This document shows, in pieces, positions 34,360 through 43,392 of a stretch of DNA of 64,000 nucleotides. The stretch spans positions 139,450 to 203,449 of the forward strand of contig JAFYYU010000007.1 of NCBI GenBank assembly GCA_017557425.1. The letters run 5' to 3'. Every line of letters begins with the position of its first letter. Position 1 is the stretch's first letter. The translations under genes were made by a program, and so were the position numbers. This stretch comes from Muribaculaceae bacterium (GTDB lineage: Bacteria; Bacteroidota; Bacteroidia; Bacteroidales; Muribaculaceae). The notes under the pieces are model-generated. The model did no database searches. It worked only from the letters and a program-made list of their open reading frames with translations, and had not been told where the DNA came from.

Positions 34360-35823
34360 TTAACGGGACATTTTGCGGCGAATGGTGCTGCTGGGGATTT
34401 TCAATGCGTCGCGGTACTTGGCCACGGTGCGGCGTTCCAGCTTGTACCCCATCTCCTTAAGGCGGTCACACAGGGCATCGTCGCTCAAGGGGTGCTTCTT
34501 GTCCTCGCCATCGACGAGTTTCTTCAGGTCATCATAAACCTCGTGCCTTGACGAGCCGTTGATGTCCTCGCTGAAGAACGACTTGAGGCTCTTTATTCCC
34601 CACGGCAACTGCACGTACTTGTTGCTCACGGCACGGGAGACCACCGAGACGTCTTTGCCGATCATGTCGGCAATCTGCTGCTGTCCCAGCGGTTTCAGGT
34701 CGCGCTCGTCGCCATGCAGGAAATAATCGCGCTGGCACTTGACAATGGCGCTCATCGTGTTGAACAGGGTCTCCTGCCGCTGCTTGAGCACCTCGATGAA
34801 CATGCTGGCGCGCTGATAGGCGTCCTGAATCTGTTTTTTCTCTTTGTTTTCTTTCACACTCAGGGGAGCCGAACTCTTGTAGCGGTCATTCATCAGGACG
34901 TAGCTCTCGCTGATTTGCAGGGCAGGAATATTGTTGCGCAGGGTCACCGTCAAGCGGCCTGTTTCTTCTTCCAGCTCCACGTCAAAGTCGGGAGTCACCT
35001 GCTGGCTGCTGTCTGAGCGTGAGCCGAAGGCACTGCCGGGATAGGGGTTAAGGCCACGTCTGATGTGATGCTTGAACACCTCTTCCAATTTCTCGCCGGG
35101 AACGCCCATCTTGCGGCCCAACGTGTCGAAGCGCATGGCAGCAAAGTCGTCGAAATATTTCTCGACCATCGTGATGGCCAGGTCCACATCCTCGCTTCGG
35201 GGTTTGCGGCGCAGCTGCAGCAGGATGCATTCCCGCAGGTCCCGTGCCGCTATGCCGGGCGGATCCAGTGTCTGGATTGTCTCCAGCATCTCTTCCACCT
35301 GCTTGGCGTCCACCATGTACCCGTCGTTGAATGTCACATCATCGGCAATTTCGTTGACCGAGCGGCGCAGATAGCCGTCATCCTCCAGGTTACCCACAAT
35401 GGCTTGGGCAATAATCTGCTGGGTCTCGTCGAGTTCCAGCTCACCCAATTGGTCGGCAAGGTATTCTTGCAGTGTTTTTTCGCTTACTGCCGTCGGCGCA
35501 TAGTACTCGTCGTCGCGGCTGCGGTTGTTGGCGAAGTAGCGGTACCATGCCGCCGTGTCGTCGTCACCGTCGCTGTTTACCTCGCCGCTAGGTGTGGTGT
35601 CCTCGCCGGCATGGTCGTTGTTGCGACGCTCGTCGTTGTCATTGTCGTACTCGTTGTCGTCGTCAGACTTTTTTTCAAGGGCTTGAATTTCATTGACCTT
35701 ATTGTCGATGAATTCGGCCATCTCGGCATCGTTTTTCTCCAGCACCAGTCCCAGCATGCGTTGCTGTTCCAGTGCCAAGCGCTGCTTTTGTTTTTGCTCC
35801 AGTGTAAGTCCCTGTTTCGCCAT
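34360..35823 (-). CDS. rpoN: RNA polymerase sigma-54 factor
   Basis: RpoN directs transcription from -24/-12 promoters with enhancer-binding AAA+ activators. The 487-residue protein has the N-terminal glutamine/leucine-rich activator region (LTLEQKQKQRLALEQQRMLGLVLEKND), an acidic asparagine/aspartate-rich linker (about 52-95), the core-binding domain (about 110-320), and the DNA-binding domain with helix-turn-helix and the RpoN box RRTVAKYRD near residue 470. In homologues the box reads ARRTVAKYRE; here it is ERRTVAKYRD. It opens a minus-strand cluster with PAP2, ispG and yifB. No sigma-54 activator is in the window. A 24-bp palindrome lies at the -33 side of its promoter. Confidence 0.96.
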   Translation of the reverse strand: MAKQGLTLEQKQKQRLALEQQRMLGLVLEKNDAEMAEFIDNKVNEIQALEKKSDDDNEYDNDNDERRNNDHAGEDTTPSGEVNSDGDDDTAAWYRYFANNRSRDDEYYAPTAVSEKTLQEYLADQLGELELDETQQIIAQAIVGNLEDDGYLRRSVNEIADDVTFNDGYMVDAKQVEEMLETIQTLDPPGIAARDLRECILLQLRRKPRSEDVDLAITMVEKYFDDFAAMRFDTLGRKMGVPGEKLEEVFKHHIRRGLNPYPGSAFGSRSDSSQQVTPDFDVELEEETGRLTVTLRNNIPALQISESYVLMNDRYKSSAPLSVKENKEKKQIQDAYQRASMFIEVLKQRQETLFNTMSAIVKCQRDYFLHGDERDLKPLGQQQIADMIGKDVSVVSRAVSNKYVQLPWGIKSLKSFFSEDINGSSRHEVYDDLKKLVDGEDKKHPLSDDALCDRLKEMGYKLERRTVAKYRDALKIPSSTIRRKMSR

Positions 35824-35851
35824 TGTCGTTCGAGGTTTTTATTGTGACCTA

Positions 35852-35859
35852 CAAAGATA
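35852..35859 (-). promoter_or_regulatory. -7 element of rpoN
   Basis: Minus-strand TATCTTTG, 28 bp before the start codon. Confidence 0.55.
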
Positions 35860-35883
35860 GTGCAAAATTCCGATTAAGCGAAG

Positions 35884-35907
35884 ACAATGAGAATTAATTC
35901 TCATTGT
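35884..35907. promoter_or_regulatory. 24-bp perfect palindrome upstream of rpoN
   Basis: ACAATGAGAATT and its exact complement meet without a spacer. It lies just upstream of the -7 element, over the expected -33 region, which suits a repressor or activator site. Confidence 0.6.
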
Positions 35908-35984
35908 TGAGCAATAGGAATTTATCCAACCCGAGCGGAAAACAAAATTTTTTTTGATTTTCCCGAGGTGCCGCCTATCAAAAA

Positions 35985-36012
35985 AGCCACCAAGTATTAA
36001 CACTTGATGGCT
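35985..36012 (-). terminator. Terminator of the 1015-residue surface protein gene
   Basis: AGCCACCAAGT (35985-35995) pairs with ACTTGATGGCT (36002-36012), one mismatch; on the minus strand a T6 run follows. Confidence 0.85.
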
Positions 36013-36056
36013 CTTATTATTGTCTGGCACACAGGACACGTAATCCCGTAGCGTGT

Positions 36057-39000
36057 TTACATTACCTTCTTTTCGGTCGTGATCCTGCCGTCGGCATATC
36101 GGGTAACAACGATGTTTAAGCCCTGATAAGGCCGTAGGCTAGGTATTCCCTGCAGGTTGAAATAGGTTACTGACAGGGTTTGGGTATTGGCCAGTTCGTT
36201 AACATCGGTGGGAACATTTGTGAAATCAACGTTCACACGGCGTTCAACCACTACATAGTCTTTACCACCATGTTCTGCAGCACGACGGGGCAGGTCTGGA
36301 TTGACCAGGTCTGTGTTGTAGCCCTCGATATATGTGGCATAAAGGCGTGCGATATACTCAACCTCGATGCTTTCATCTTCATTATAGGGCTCGACGATGA
36401 TATCGGTCACTTCGATGGGAAGTTCACCCGGATAAGTGCTGTAGATGCTGGAATAGGTGGTTCCCCATTCAGCGGTCATGCCTGCTGAGTTTGTTCCCGT
36501 GCCGCTGATGTCCTCGAGCGAATTGAGTAGCACCTCGGTCTCCTGACCTTTCACCTTGCGCCACAAGCGATAGTAATAAACCTTATCGATCTCATCAGTC
36601 AGAATGGGTTCCAGTCTCAGGAATGCGGTGTAACCGATCAAGGTAACTATTGAGCCGTCATCCTGTTTTTTCTTGTATGGACGGGATTTCTCGGCAGCAA
36701 CGTTAAGGGCGAGTTGAGGATAGGACATGTCCTTGATATCGCAGCCATAGGTATTCACTTTGGTCTGATCGCCGCCAAAAAGCGAGATGATTGTCGGAAC
36801 ATAGCTGCTGATAGGCTCGTCGGTTGCACCATGCTGATCCAGCACCTTGATTTCCTGCGGGTCATCTGTGGCCGAGATATTCATGCGTTGAATCAGGTGG
36901 TTGAGGTAGCCCTCTTCACCCACTGTAAACACATGGTATTCACCACTGTTGTCGAAGTTCTCGGCTTTGCATACCTTAAACTCATCCACAGGATGATGAA
37001 TCCTGTTAACCCTTAACGCATCATACTCTACAACATTGTACGAGGGGTCATATTCGGCGGTGAAGGTAATCGCATTGATGGGTCGGGGCTCAAGGGTGTG
37101 CTCGGTGTCGGCAAGCACTTCGTCTCGCGTATAGCCTTCAGTTTCAACCTTGTTAGTGGTCTTGAACACGGGAACCGTCAGCGGGTTACTGCTCACTTCA
37201 TGGAACGATTCACCACCGTTGCCGTCCACATGAACCTGCTCAAACTGGTAGATGTAGTGGTCATAATGATCATTGGTTTCGGTAGAAGCGCGGAAACGGT
37301 CATACAGAACCATCTCATCGGCGGCACTGGCGATGACACCACTGTTGACAAGGTTGCCGTTGTCAAACAGATTGTTGGCAACATCTTGTTGCGTGGATTC
37401 GACATAATTCACCTGATAGGCATACCCGGTTTCTCCATGCACTTGCTCGAGGGTCACGTGGGCAATGGTCACTTTATCGCCTGACGGATCGGTACGCGTC
37501 ACATCAAACGAACCATTCAAGTCCTTGATGGCATTGAATGCCTTGTCGCTGGCGGGCTTGACAGATATCTTGTTGCGGTAGTAGTTCTGCTCGCTGTTCA
37601 CGTTGTAGAAACTGCGATATTCAAGCAGTTGCTGGAAGAAAGGCATGCCCAGCGGCGGGATGACTACGGTGCGGACGGGGCTCACAGCAGTGATGGTTAC
37701 CAGCGGCTTTTCGAGATCGGTGTTCAATGTGTCCATTCCATCCATTATCATGTTGCCGTCCATGTCATAGTTGATGGGGTGGGCAGTGATGACATAGTTG
37801 AAAACCTGCGTTTCATAGGTCTGCGGTACCAGATAGGAGCCTACGCGCTCCTCGACAGGCTCGTTGACATCAAGCAGGTCGTCAATTCTTACCCAGCTGC
37901 CGTCGTCCTTAACGATGTAGATGTAGAAATGCTCAGGCACATGGGCTCCTAACTTCTGGTCGGTAAACGAGGTGCTCCAGTCAAGATTCACCTGGTAGTA
38001 GTCTTCGATGTCTGAGGGCACTGCCTGGGCATTGAGATTAGCGGTGTACATGAGCACTTTGGGACGGACAATGGAGTCCATGGTCGATACACCGTCCTTG
38101 ACGCCATAGTTGGTGTAATAACGAGCTTGGTCGTCGTAACTCGTCAACTCATCTTCAAAGGGAACCATATCCTTACGCTCATTTTCAAAGCGGCGGTCGG
38201 GTACATACAGGCACAGGTTCTTCAGGCTATAGGCCTCACCTTCATTCGAGATGGTAAACCAGTGGCCAATGGGACGATTATTCTGATCTCTCTCGTTGAA
38301 GTAGGTTGATACGTCAACACAATCATGGAAACAGTAATAAACCTCACCCGACTTCATCTTGGAAATGAAATCATAGGTTGTCACTCCTGCATCGCCCTTG
38401 ACCGGGCTGATCTGCTCATACAACCGGAACAATGGTGAGGCGCTCGAGCCCCTGGATTTTCCTTTGGAGATGAAGAAAAATTTATTGGTTGCTGTACCAT
38501 CGATGGCAAACAGATAACCGGGGTTGTTCTGGTCGTGAACGCGGGTGAAATCCGTGACCACTTTGACCGACTGATAAGCCGTATCAATCGTTTTGCGCGC
38601 ATTATTGATGAATTTTGCACCCGAGGGTTCTGTCCAAGTTTCCTTTAATTGGACAAGCATGACGGTCATGCCGTCTTGGGTGGTTTCTTCGGGCACAACT
38701 ATGCCGTCCTTCTTATCCAAACTGCGCGGCCAGGTATTATTCGGGTTGCCTCCACCACCATTGGGAAACTCGGTTTTATCATTGTGTGCGGTGTAGTTGT
38801 AGCGATAGTTCATCTTGCGGTTAAGCAGGAATTCGCCCGTCTCGGGATTACGCCACATGTAAGCATAACGGATGCCCGGGATATCAGCATTGACATACAC
38901 CGCCCTCAACAGGCCGATGATATGATCTGTGGTCTTGGCCTCATCGGTGAGATTAGCCGTTTTTGTTTCGCCATTTTCGATAAAGGTGAAATTGAATTGA

Positions 39001-39104
39001 GACCAGTCAAAAGCAGTCACTTTATGACCTAATTCCTGGGCTTGAATACTCCAAGAGCAAGCCACCAACATTAAACCTAATCCAATCAAAAACTTTCTTG
39101 TCAT
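36057..39104 (-). CDS. Large secreted surface protein of unknown function (1015 aa)
   Basis: The protein has a signal peptide (1-22, cut near IQA-Q) and a C-terminal tail, TYFNLQGIPSLRPYQGLNIVVTRYADG..., which is the 'NLQG...GLNIVVTRYSDG' type found on Bacteroidales exported proteins. The 970 residues between are beta-rich and acidic, with repeated tyrosine and asparagine segments but no repeat or enzyme motif I can name. The gene stands alone: a terminator follows and a TAACTTTG element (39196-39203, minus) lies about 90 bp upstream. Function is unknown; a surface or matrix role is the best guess. Confidence 0.75.
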   Translation of the reverse strand: MTRKFLIGLGLMLVACSWSIQAQELGHKVTAFDWSQFNFTFIENGETKTANLTDEAKTTDHIIGLLRAVYVNADIPGIRYAYMWRNPETGEFLLNRKMNYRYNYTAHNDKTEFPNGGGGNPNNTWPRSLDKKDGIVVPEETTQDGMTVMLVQLKETWTEPSGAKFINNARKTIDTAYQSVKVVTDFTRVHDQNNPGYLFAIDGTATNKFFFISKGKSRGSSASPLFRLYEQISPVKGDAGVTTYDFISKMKSGEVYYCFHDCVDVSTYFNERDQNNRPIGHWFTISNEGEAYSLKNLCLYVPDRRFENERKDMVPFEDELTSYDDQARYYTNYGVKDGVSTMDSIVRPKVLMYTANLNAQAVPSDIEDYYQVNLDWSTSFTDQKLGAHVPEHFYIYIVKDDGSWVRIDDLLDVNEPVEERVGSYLVPQTYETQVFNYVITAHPINYDMDGNMIMDGMDTLNTDLEKPLVTITAVSPVRTVVIPPLGMPFFQQLLEYRSFYNVNSEQNYYRNKISVKPASDKAFNAIKDLNGSFDVTRTDPSGDKVTIAHVTLEQVHGETGYAYQVNYVESTQQDVANNLFDNGNLVNSGVIASAADEMVLYDRFRASTETNDHYDHYIYQFEQVHVDGNGGESFHEVSSNPLTVPVFKTTNKVETEGYTRDEVLADTEHTLEPRPINAITFTAEYDPSYNVVEYDALRVNRIHHPVDEFKVCKAENFDNSGEYHVFTVGEEGYLNHLIQRMNISATDDPQEIKVLDQHGATDEPISSYVPTIISLFGGDQTKVNTYGCDIKDMSYPQLALNVAAEKSRPYKKKQDDGSIVTLIGYTAFLRLEPILTDEIDKVYYYRLWRKVKGQETEVLLNSLEDISGTGTNSAGMTAEWGTTYSSIYSTYPGELPIEVTDIIVEPYNEDESIEVEYIARLYATYIEGYNTDLVNPDLPRRAAEHGGKDYVVVERRVNVDFTNVPTDVNELANTQTLSVTYFNLQGIPSLRPYQGLNIVVTRYADGRITTEKKVM

Positions 39105-39195
39105 CGTTACTGTAGTTATTCTGCAAATTATAAAATGTATGAATTATGAACACTAAAAAAAAGCCATGGAGAAAAATGGCTAGCTTTCCAGGCGG

Positions 39196-39203
39196 CAAAG
39201 TTA
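39196..39203 (-). promoter_or_regulatory. -7 element of the 1015-residue protein gene
   Basis: Minus-strand TAACTTTG; the -33 candidate (GTTG at 39220-39223) is rather close at 16 bp. Confidence 0.45.
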
Positions 39204-39274
39204 TGTATTCTCAGTAATACAACGATGATAAATTATAGATTAACAACACTTTTTTAGGTTATTTAATACTTGAA

Positions 39275-39319
39275 TCAATAGGAAACACCCCCGTAAAAAC
39301 GAGAGTGAATCCTATTGAT
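39275..39319 (-). terminator. Hairpin after cstA
   Basis: ATCAATAGGA (39275-39284) pairs with TCCTATTGAT (39310-39319); inner partial pairing, no strong T-run. Confidence 0.5.
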
Positions 39320-39338
39320 CTAATTGAAAATGAGTGCT

Positions 39339-40868
39339 TTATTGCCTGTGTTCCTTCTTAAGCCAGGCGGCAAACCAGATGACGGCAACCGCAATCACGG
39401 CGAGAGCCACCCAAGGTGTCAACTCAGCGTGGCCGAAGGCCTGTGGCGAAGCGACCAGGAACGAAGTGCACACTACGGTCATGAACACAGCGGGAATGAG
39501 CGTGATGATGTAGGCCTTATGGTTGCGGGCCAGATACACGGTAATCATCCACAGGGTGAATACCGACAAAGCCTGGTTGGACCAGCCGAAGTATTGCCAC
39601 AGCACATTGAAGCCGTCAGGGTTCTCCATTTGCCAGATGAGCAACAGCAGCGAGGCCACAAACAACGGAATACTGATCGTCAGGCGGCGTGCCATGCTTT
39701 TCTGTTCAAAATGAAGCCACTCGGCAATGATGAGACGCGCACTGCGGAAGGCCGTGTCACCGCTAGTGATGGGCGCGGCTACCACACCCAGCACGGCAAG
39801 CGTTCCGCCGAAGATGCCCAGCCAGCCGCTGCACACCAGTTTTACGACCTGGGGTGCGGTGAAATACTGGATTAACGACTTGCCGTCGGCCAGTTGCACC
39901 TGGGCCATGAAGTCATTGACCTCTTCGGGGCTGACAACCTCTTTCCAGCCGCCATAGTAGAAGAAGTAGGACGAGACGGTGGCCCAGATGAGCGCCACGA
40001 GGCCCTCGGTAATCATCGCGCCGTAGAACACAGGCCTTGCCAGGCGCTCGCTCTTCAGGCAACGTGCCATCAAGGGGCTCTGTGTGGCATGGAAGCCGCT
40101 GATGGCACCGCAGGCGACAGTGATGAACAGGCAGGGGAACAGGGGATTCTTCTGCATGTATCCGATAATGCCCAGTGTGTCGGTGCCGTCAATCACCTGA
40201 AACTGGCGCCAGGTGTCCATCTTACCCAGTTCCCACAACTCGGGCAGATGCGGCATTTTCACTAGCAAGCCGACAAACAGACCAGCCGCCATCACCAGCA
40301 GGGCAATGGCAAACAGGGGATAAACCCTGCCGATGATCTTGTCGATGGGCAGGAGCGTGGCGATGATATAGTAACAAAAGATGACGATAATCCACAAGAG
40401 CGGATTGCCCCACATGCTTGCCAGAATGAGCGCCGGACTATAGACAAACACGGCACCTACCATCATCAACAGCAACACCGTGAACACGAGCATCACGTTG
40501 CGTGTGCCGCCACCCAGGTATTTGCCGATGAGCGTCGGCAGGTTGGCACCGTCGTGCCGCAGCGAGAGCATGCCGCTCATGAAGTCGTGCACCGCACCGG
40601 CAAAGATGCAGCCCAGCACAATCCACAAGTAGGACGCAGGGCCGAACCACATGCCCATGATGGCGCCGAAAATCGGTCCCGTACCCGCGATGTTCAGGAA
40701 CTGGATCATAAACACCTTCCACGTGGGAAGCGCCACGAAGTCCACACCGTCGGCAAGGCGGATGGCAGGCGTTTCACGGTCATCGGGGCGCATCACGCGC
40801 TCCACAAGGGCACCATACACCAGATAACCCAATACCAGGGCAACAAGGCTTATAATAAATGTAATCAT
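39339..40868 (-). CDS. cstA: Carbon starvation protein CstA family transporter
   Basis: A 509-residue membrane protein with about fourteen helices. The N-terminal half has the CstA signatures GPASYLWIVLGCIFAGAVHDFMSGMLSLRHDGANLP and HATQSPLMARCLKSE. CstA and its relative BtsT take up pyruvate or small peptides under starvation. This is the shorter form, without the long C-terminal part of E. coli CstA. It is last in a minus-strand run (DUF2723, deacetylase, queG, lipoprotein, cstA), 41 bp after the lipoprotein, so it may be co-transcribed. Confidence 0.93.
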   Translation of the reverse strand: MITFIISLVALVLGYLVYGALVERVMRPDDRETPAIRLADGVDFVALPTWKVFMIQFLNIAGTGPIFGAIMGMWFGPASYLWIVLGCIFAGAVHDFMSGMLSLRHDGANLPTLIGKYLGGGTRNVMLVFTVLLLMMVGAVFVYSPALILASMWGNPLLWIIVIFCYYIIATLLPIDKIIGRVYPLFAIALLVMAAGLFVGLLVKMPHLPELWELGKMDTWRQFQVIDGTDTLGIIGYMQKNPLFPCLFITVACGAISGFHATQSPLMARCLKSERLARPVFYGAMITEGLVALIWATVSSYFFYYGGWKEVVSPEEVNDFMAQVQLADGKSLIQYFTAPQVVKLVCSGWLGIFGGTLAVLGVVAAPITSGDTAFRSARLIIAEWLHFEQKSMARRLTISIPLFVASLLLLIWQMENPDGFNVLWQYFGWSNQALSVFTLWMITVYLARNHKAYIITLIPAVFMTVVCTSFLVASPQAFGHAELTPWVALAVIAVAVIWFAAWLKKEHRQ

Positions 40869-40909
40869 ATCTTTTTCAGGACTTTAAGTCTTATACGATA
40901 GCCAAATAA

Positions 40910-41809
40910 TTATCCCTCAACGAGCACTTGGATTCTTTGAGCCAAGAATTCAATGACGTGAGCCGTGTGGGCCTCAGGAATGCCTTCGGATTCACTCAGT
41001 TTGGCACGTAACTCCAACCACTTGTCAAGCAGCGGAATCAGTTCATCACCCGACTTGCGCATGTCGTTGAGCGTATTCCTGTAATCCTCCTCATCCACCA
41101 GGTCATCTTCCAGGCTCTTGGCATCGTTTATCTCTTGAATCAGTTCAGTGCGGGCATCGTTTATCGACATTTCGCAAGAAGCGAACTTTCCTCCCTGTAC
41201 CAGTTGGCTGTAATCCTGCCAGCGGGCATCGGCCACAGCAGAGATATTGCCGCCATGGATGACGTTCACGATTGAGCCGCCCCAGTTGGCCACCTGAGTC
41301 AGACTGCCATAGAAATCCAGCAGTTTGTTCTCCAGCTCAAGCCAGGCATTCATTTCCTTTTGATAGAGAGGATTTTGCTGGTGATTATCAAAATAATTCT
41401 GTGCGGAAAGGAATCGTGAGATGACACCGCGAATTTCACCGCTCTGAGTCATGTCCCATGTAGAGCCGCCAGACAAGCTGTCGGCCAGTACGGTCAAGTC
41501 ATGGCACACGGTTTCGGTCACGTTATCCTTACCATCATCCTTATGGTTGATGTACCAGTAGGACGTCATTGCCGAGGAGACAGATTGATAAAAATCGACG
41601 AGATTCTCTTTCTCAATAATCTCACGCTGCTGGTCCAACATGTAAGCGACCAAAGTATCAATCGAGGCGAACCTGCTTTCAGGTTCAAACTGCTCGGTTG
41701 TCGTCGCAGTCTCGGTGACAGCCTTCTTCTGATTTTCACATGCCGCGAACCCCACGGCAACATTCATGATTCCAACAAGCACGAGGGTGCTAAATAATTT
41801 CGTTTTCAT
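40910..41809 (-). CDS. Orphan helical lipoprotein (299 aa)
   Basis: A signal peptide ends in a lipobox-like VGFAAC near residue 24. The mature part is predicted mostly helical and acidic, with several tryptophans and no cysteine motif. It has no family I recognise. Its start is 15 bp after the queG stop and its stop is 41 bp before cstA, so it is inside the same transcription unit, but nothing links it to either function. Confidence 0.75.
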   Translation of the reverse strand: MKTKLFSTLVLVGIMNVAVGFAACENQKKAVTETATTTEQFEPESRFASIDTLVAYMLDQQREIIEKENLVDFYQSVSSAMTSYWYINHKDDGKDNVTETVCHDLTVLADSLSGGSTWDMTQSGEIRGVISRFLSAQNYFDNHQQNPLYQKEMNAWLELENKLLDFYGSLTQVANWGGSIVNVIHGGNISAVADARWQDYSQLVQGGKFASCEMSINDARTELIQEINDAKSLEDDLVDEEDYRNTLNDMRKSGDELIPLLDKWLELRAKLSESEGIPEAHTAHVIEFLAQRIQVLVEG

Positions 41810-41824
41810 TGTGTTGCGTTTATT

Positions 41825-42736
41825 CTATTTGATATTTGTATTCTTGATCAGGTCAGCATTGCGGCGCAGAGTCTTATAGCGCAGGCGGGAGATAGCGCTG
41901 TGGGCAAAGGTGCGCTTGAATTCGCCCGATGTCATCGACTCGATGCGTTCACGGGTAAGTGTCATCACCGCCTCGGTCGGCGCGAAATCTTCAATGGTCG
42001 TTGCCACAGCATTTGCATTATGAGGGCAGCACAACTGGCACTCGTCACAGCCCACAACCCTGTTGCCTATCACATCACCTACCCAATCAGGCAACTGCTC
42101 GTCATGGTTCTCAATGAGCAGGCACGATAGGCAGCGCGTGGCATCCACGGCACCCTGATGAGTCAACGCTCCCGTGGGGCATGCTTCGACGCATTTCCCG
42201 CAGTCGCCGCAGGTCATTGTGCAGGGCTCATCGGGAGGTAACTGCGCTGTCGTGACAATCTCTCCTAGAAAGAAGAAAGACCCCTTGCCGGGGATGATGA
42301 GACAGTTGTTCAGCCCAACGAAGCCGAGTCCCGCCTGTTGAGCCCAGTAGCGCTCACGGATGGGAGCCGAATCGACGCACGGTCGAGTGGCGCAATGGGT
42401 GATTTCTTCGATGAAATGGGCCAATTCAGTCAGTTTTTCCCTCAAGACCTCATGGTAATCTCGGCCGTAGGCATAGTAAGCTACCCTCATGGTCCCCTCC
42501 GGCTGAAAAACGGCTGGATAGTAGTTCAGGGCCAGCGAGATGACCGTCTGTGCCCCTTCGAGCAACATCGACGGGTCGCGGCGCAGGTCACGATGGCCCG
42601 CTGCCCACTGCATACACCCGTTGTGCCCTTGTCCCACCCATTGGTCATAGCGCGCAACGGCCTCGTCATCGACAGGTGTCGCGGCAACGAAGCCACAGGC
42701 GTCAAATCCCAGACTTGCAGCCTGGGATTTAATCAT
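41825..42736 (-). CDS. queG: Epoxyqueuosine reductase
   Basis: QueG reduces epoxyqueuosine to queuosine in the anticodon of tRNAs for His, Asp, Asn and Tyr, using cobalamin and two 4Fe-4S clusters. The 303-residue protein has the N-terminal cobalamin-binding domain (IKSQAASLGFDACGFVAATPV), the catalytic Asp-containing CVDSAPIRERYWAQQAGLG, and the ferredoxin-type cluster motifs CGDCGKCVEACPTGAL and CDECQLCCPHN. A frame extends to 42817, overlapping the deacetylase; ATG 42736 gives the family N-terminus and a 10-bp gap. The C-terminal HEAT-like tail of longer QueG proteins is missing, as in other Bacteroidetes. Confidence 0.94.
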   Translation of the reverse strand: MIKSQAASLGFDACGFVAATPVDDEAVARYDQWVGQGHNGCMQWAAGHRDLRRDPSMLLEGAQTVISLALNYYPAVFQPEGTMRVAYYAYGRDYHEVLREKLTELAHFIEEITHCATRPCVDSAPIRERYWAQQAGLGFVGLNNCLIIPGKGSFFFLGEIVTTAQLPPDEPCTMTCGDCGKCVEACPTGALTHQGAVDATRCLSCLLIENHDEQLPDWVGDVIGNRVVGCDECQLCCPHNANAVATTIEDFAPTEAVMTLTRERIESMTSGEFKRTFAHSAISRLRYKTLRRNADLIKNTNIK

Positions 42737-42746
42737 CGACGGTATG

Positions 42747-43364
42747 TTACTGCTCGGGGATGGCATCAAATTTATAACCTTGCTCCTGCAGCCATTCGAT
42801 GGCACGTGGCAGGGCATATTTCATGTTTTTTTCGGCCTTCAACGAGTCGTGGAAGACGATAATCGAGCCGTTGCGGGCATAGCGCTTGACGTTGTTCAGA
42901 ACTTGCTCGCCAGTGAGTTTGCGGCTGTAGTCGCGTGTCACCAGGTCATACATGATGATGGCGAAACGTGAACGCAGCACCTTGGACTGCCCCCACCGCA
43001 GCAAGCCATGGGGAGGCCTGAATAAGGTGCTGCCTATCAGCTCGTTGGCACGGAAGACGTTGTGCAGGTAGTGTTTGGTGCCCACATGTGCGCCCTGCAG
43101 ATGGCTCATCGTGTGGTTGCCCACGCTGTGCCCGCGGCGGCGCACCTCCTCCAGCAACTCGGGATGGCGCTCCACGTTCTCGCCCACCATAAAGAAGGTC
43201 GCCTTGATGCCGTAGCGGTCCAGCGTATCGAGCACCCATGGCGTCACCTCGGGAATGGGTCCGTCGTCAAACGTCAAATAGACCGTGTGGTCGCGCTTGT
43301 GTATGCGCCACACGGTCTCGGGAAATATCATTCGATAAATGAGTGGAGGACGTTCAACTAACAC
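42747..43364 (-). CDS. NodB-type polysaccharide deacetylase
   Basis: A 205-residue single-domain CE4 deacetylase. TFDDGP (about 30-35) gives the catalytic aspartates, GNHTMSH (about 81-87) the zinc histidines, RPPHG the arginine/proline motif and IIVFHDS the last histidine. No signal peptide is clear; the start MLVERPPLIYRMIFPE may be a membrane-associated segment. It removes acetyl groups from a GlcNAc-containing polymer, possibly peptidoglycan. It lies 28 bp after the DUF2723 gene, suggesting common transcription. Confidence 0.92.
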   Translation of the reverse strand: MLVERPPLIYRMIFPETVWRIHKRDHTVYLTFDDGPIPEVTPWVLDTLDRYGIKATFFMVGENVERHPELLEEVRRRGHSVGNHTMSHLQGAHVGTKHYLHNVFRANELIGSTLFRPPHGLLRWGQSKVLRSRFAIIMYDLVTRDYSRKLTGEQVLNNVKRYARNGSIIVFHDSLKAEKNMKYALPRAIEWLQEQGYKFDAIPEQ

Positions 43365-43392
43365 GGTAGAGAGTTCTGTGTGAGGTTGAACA

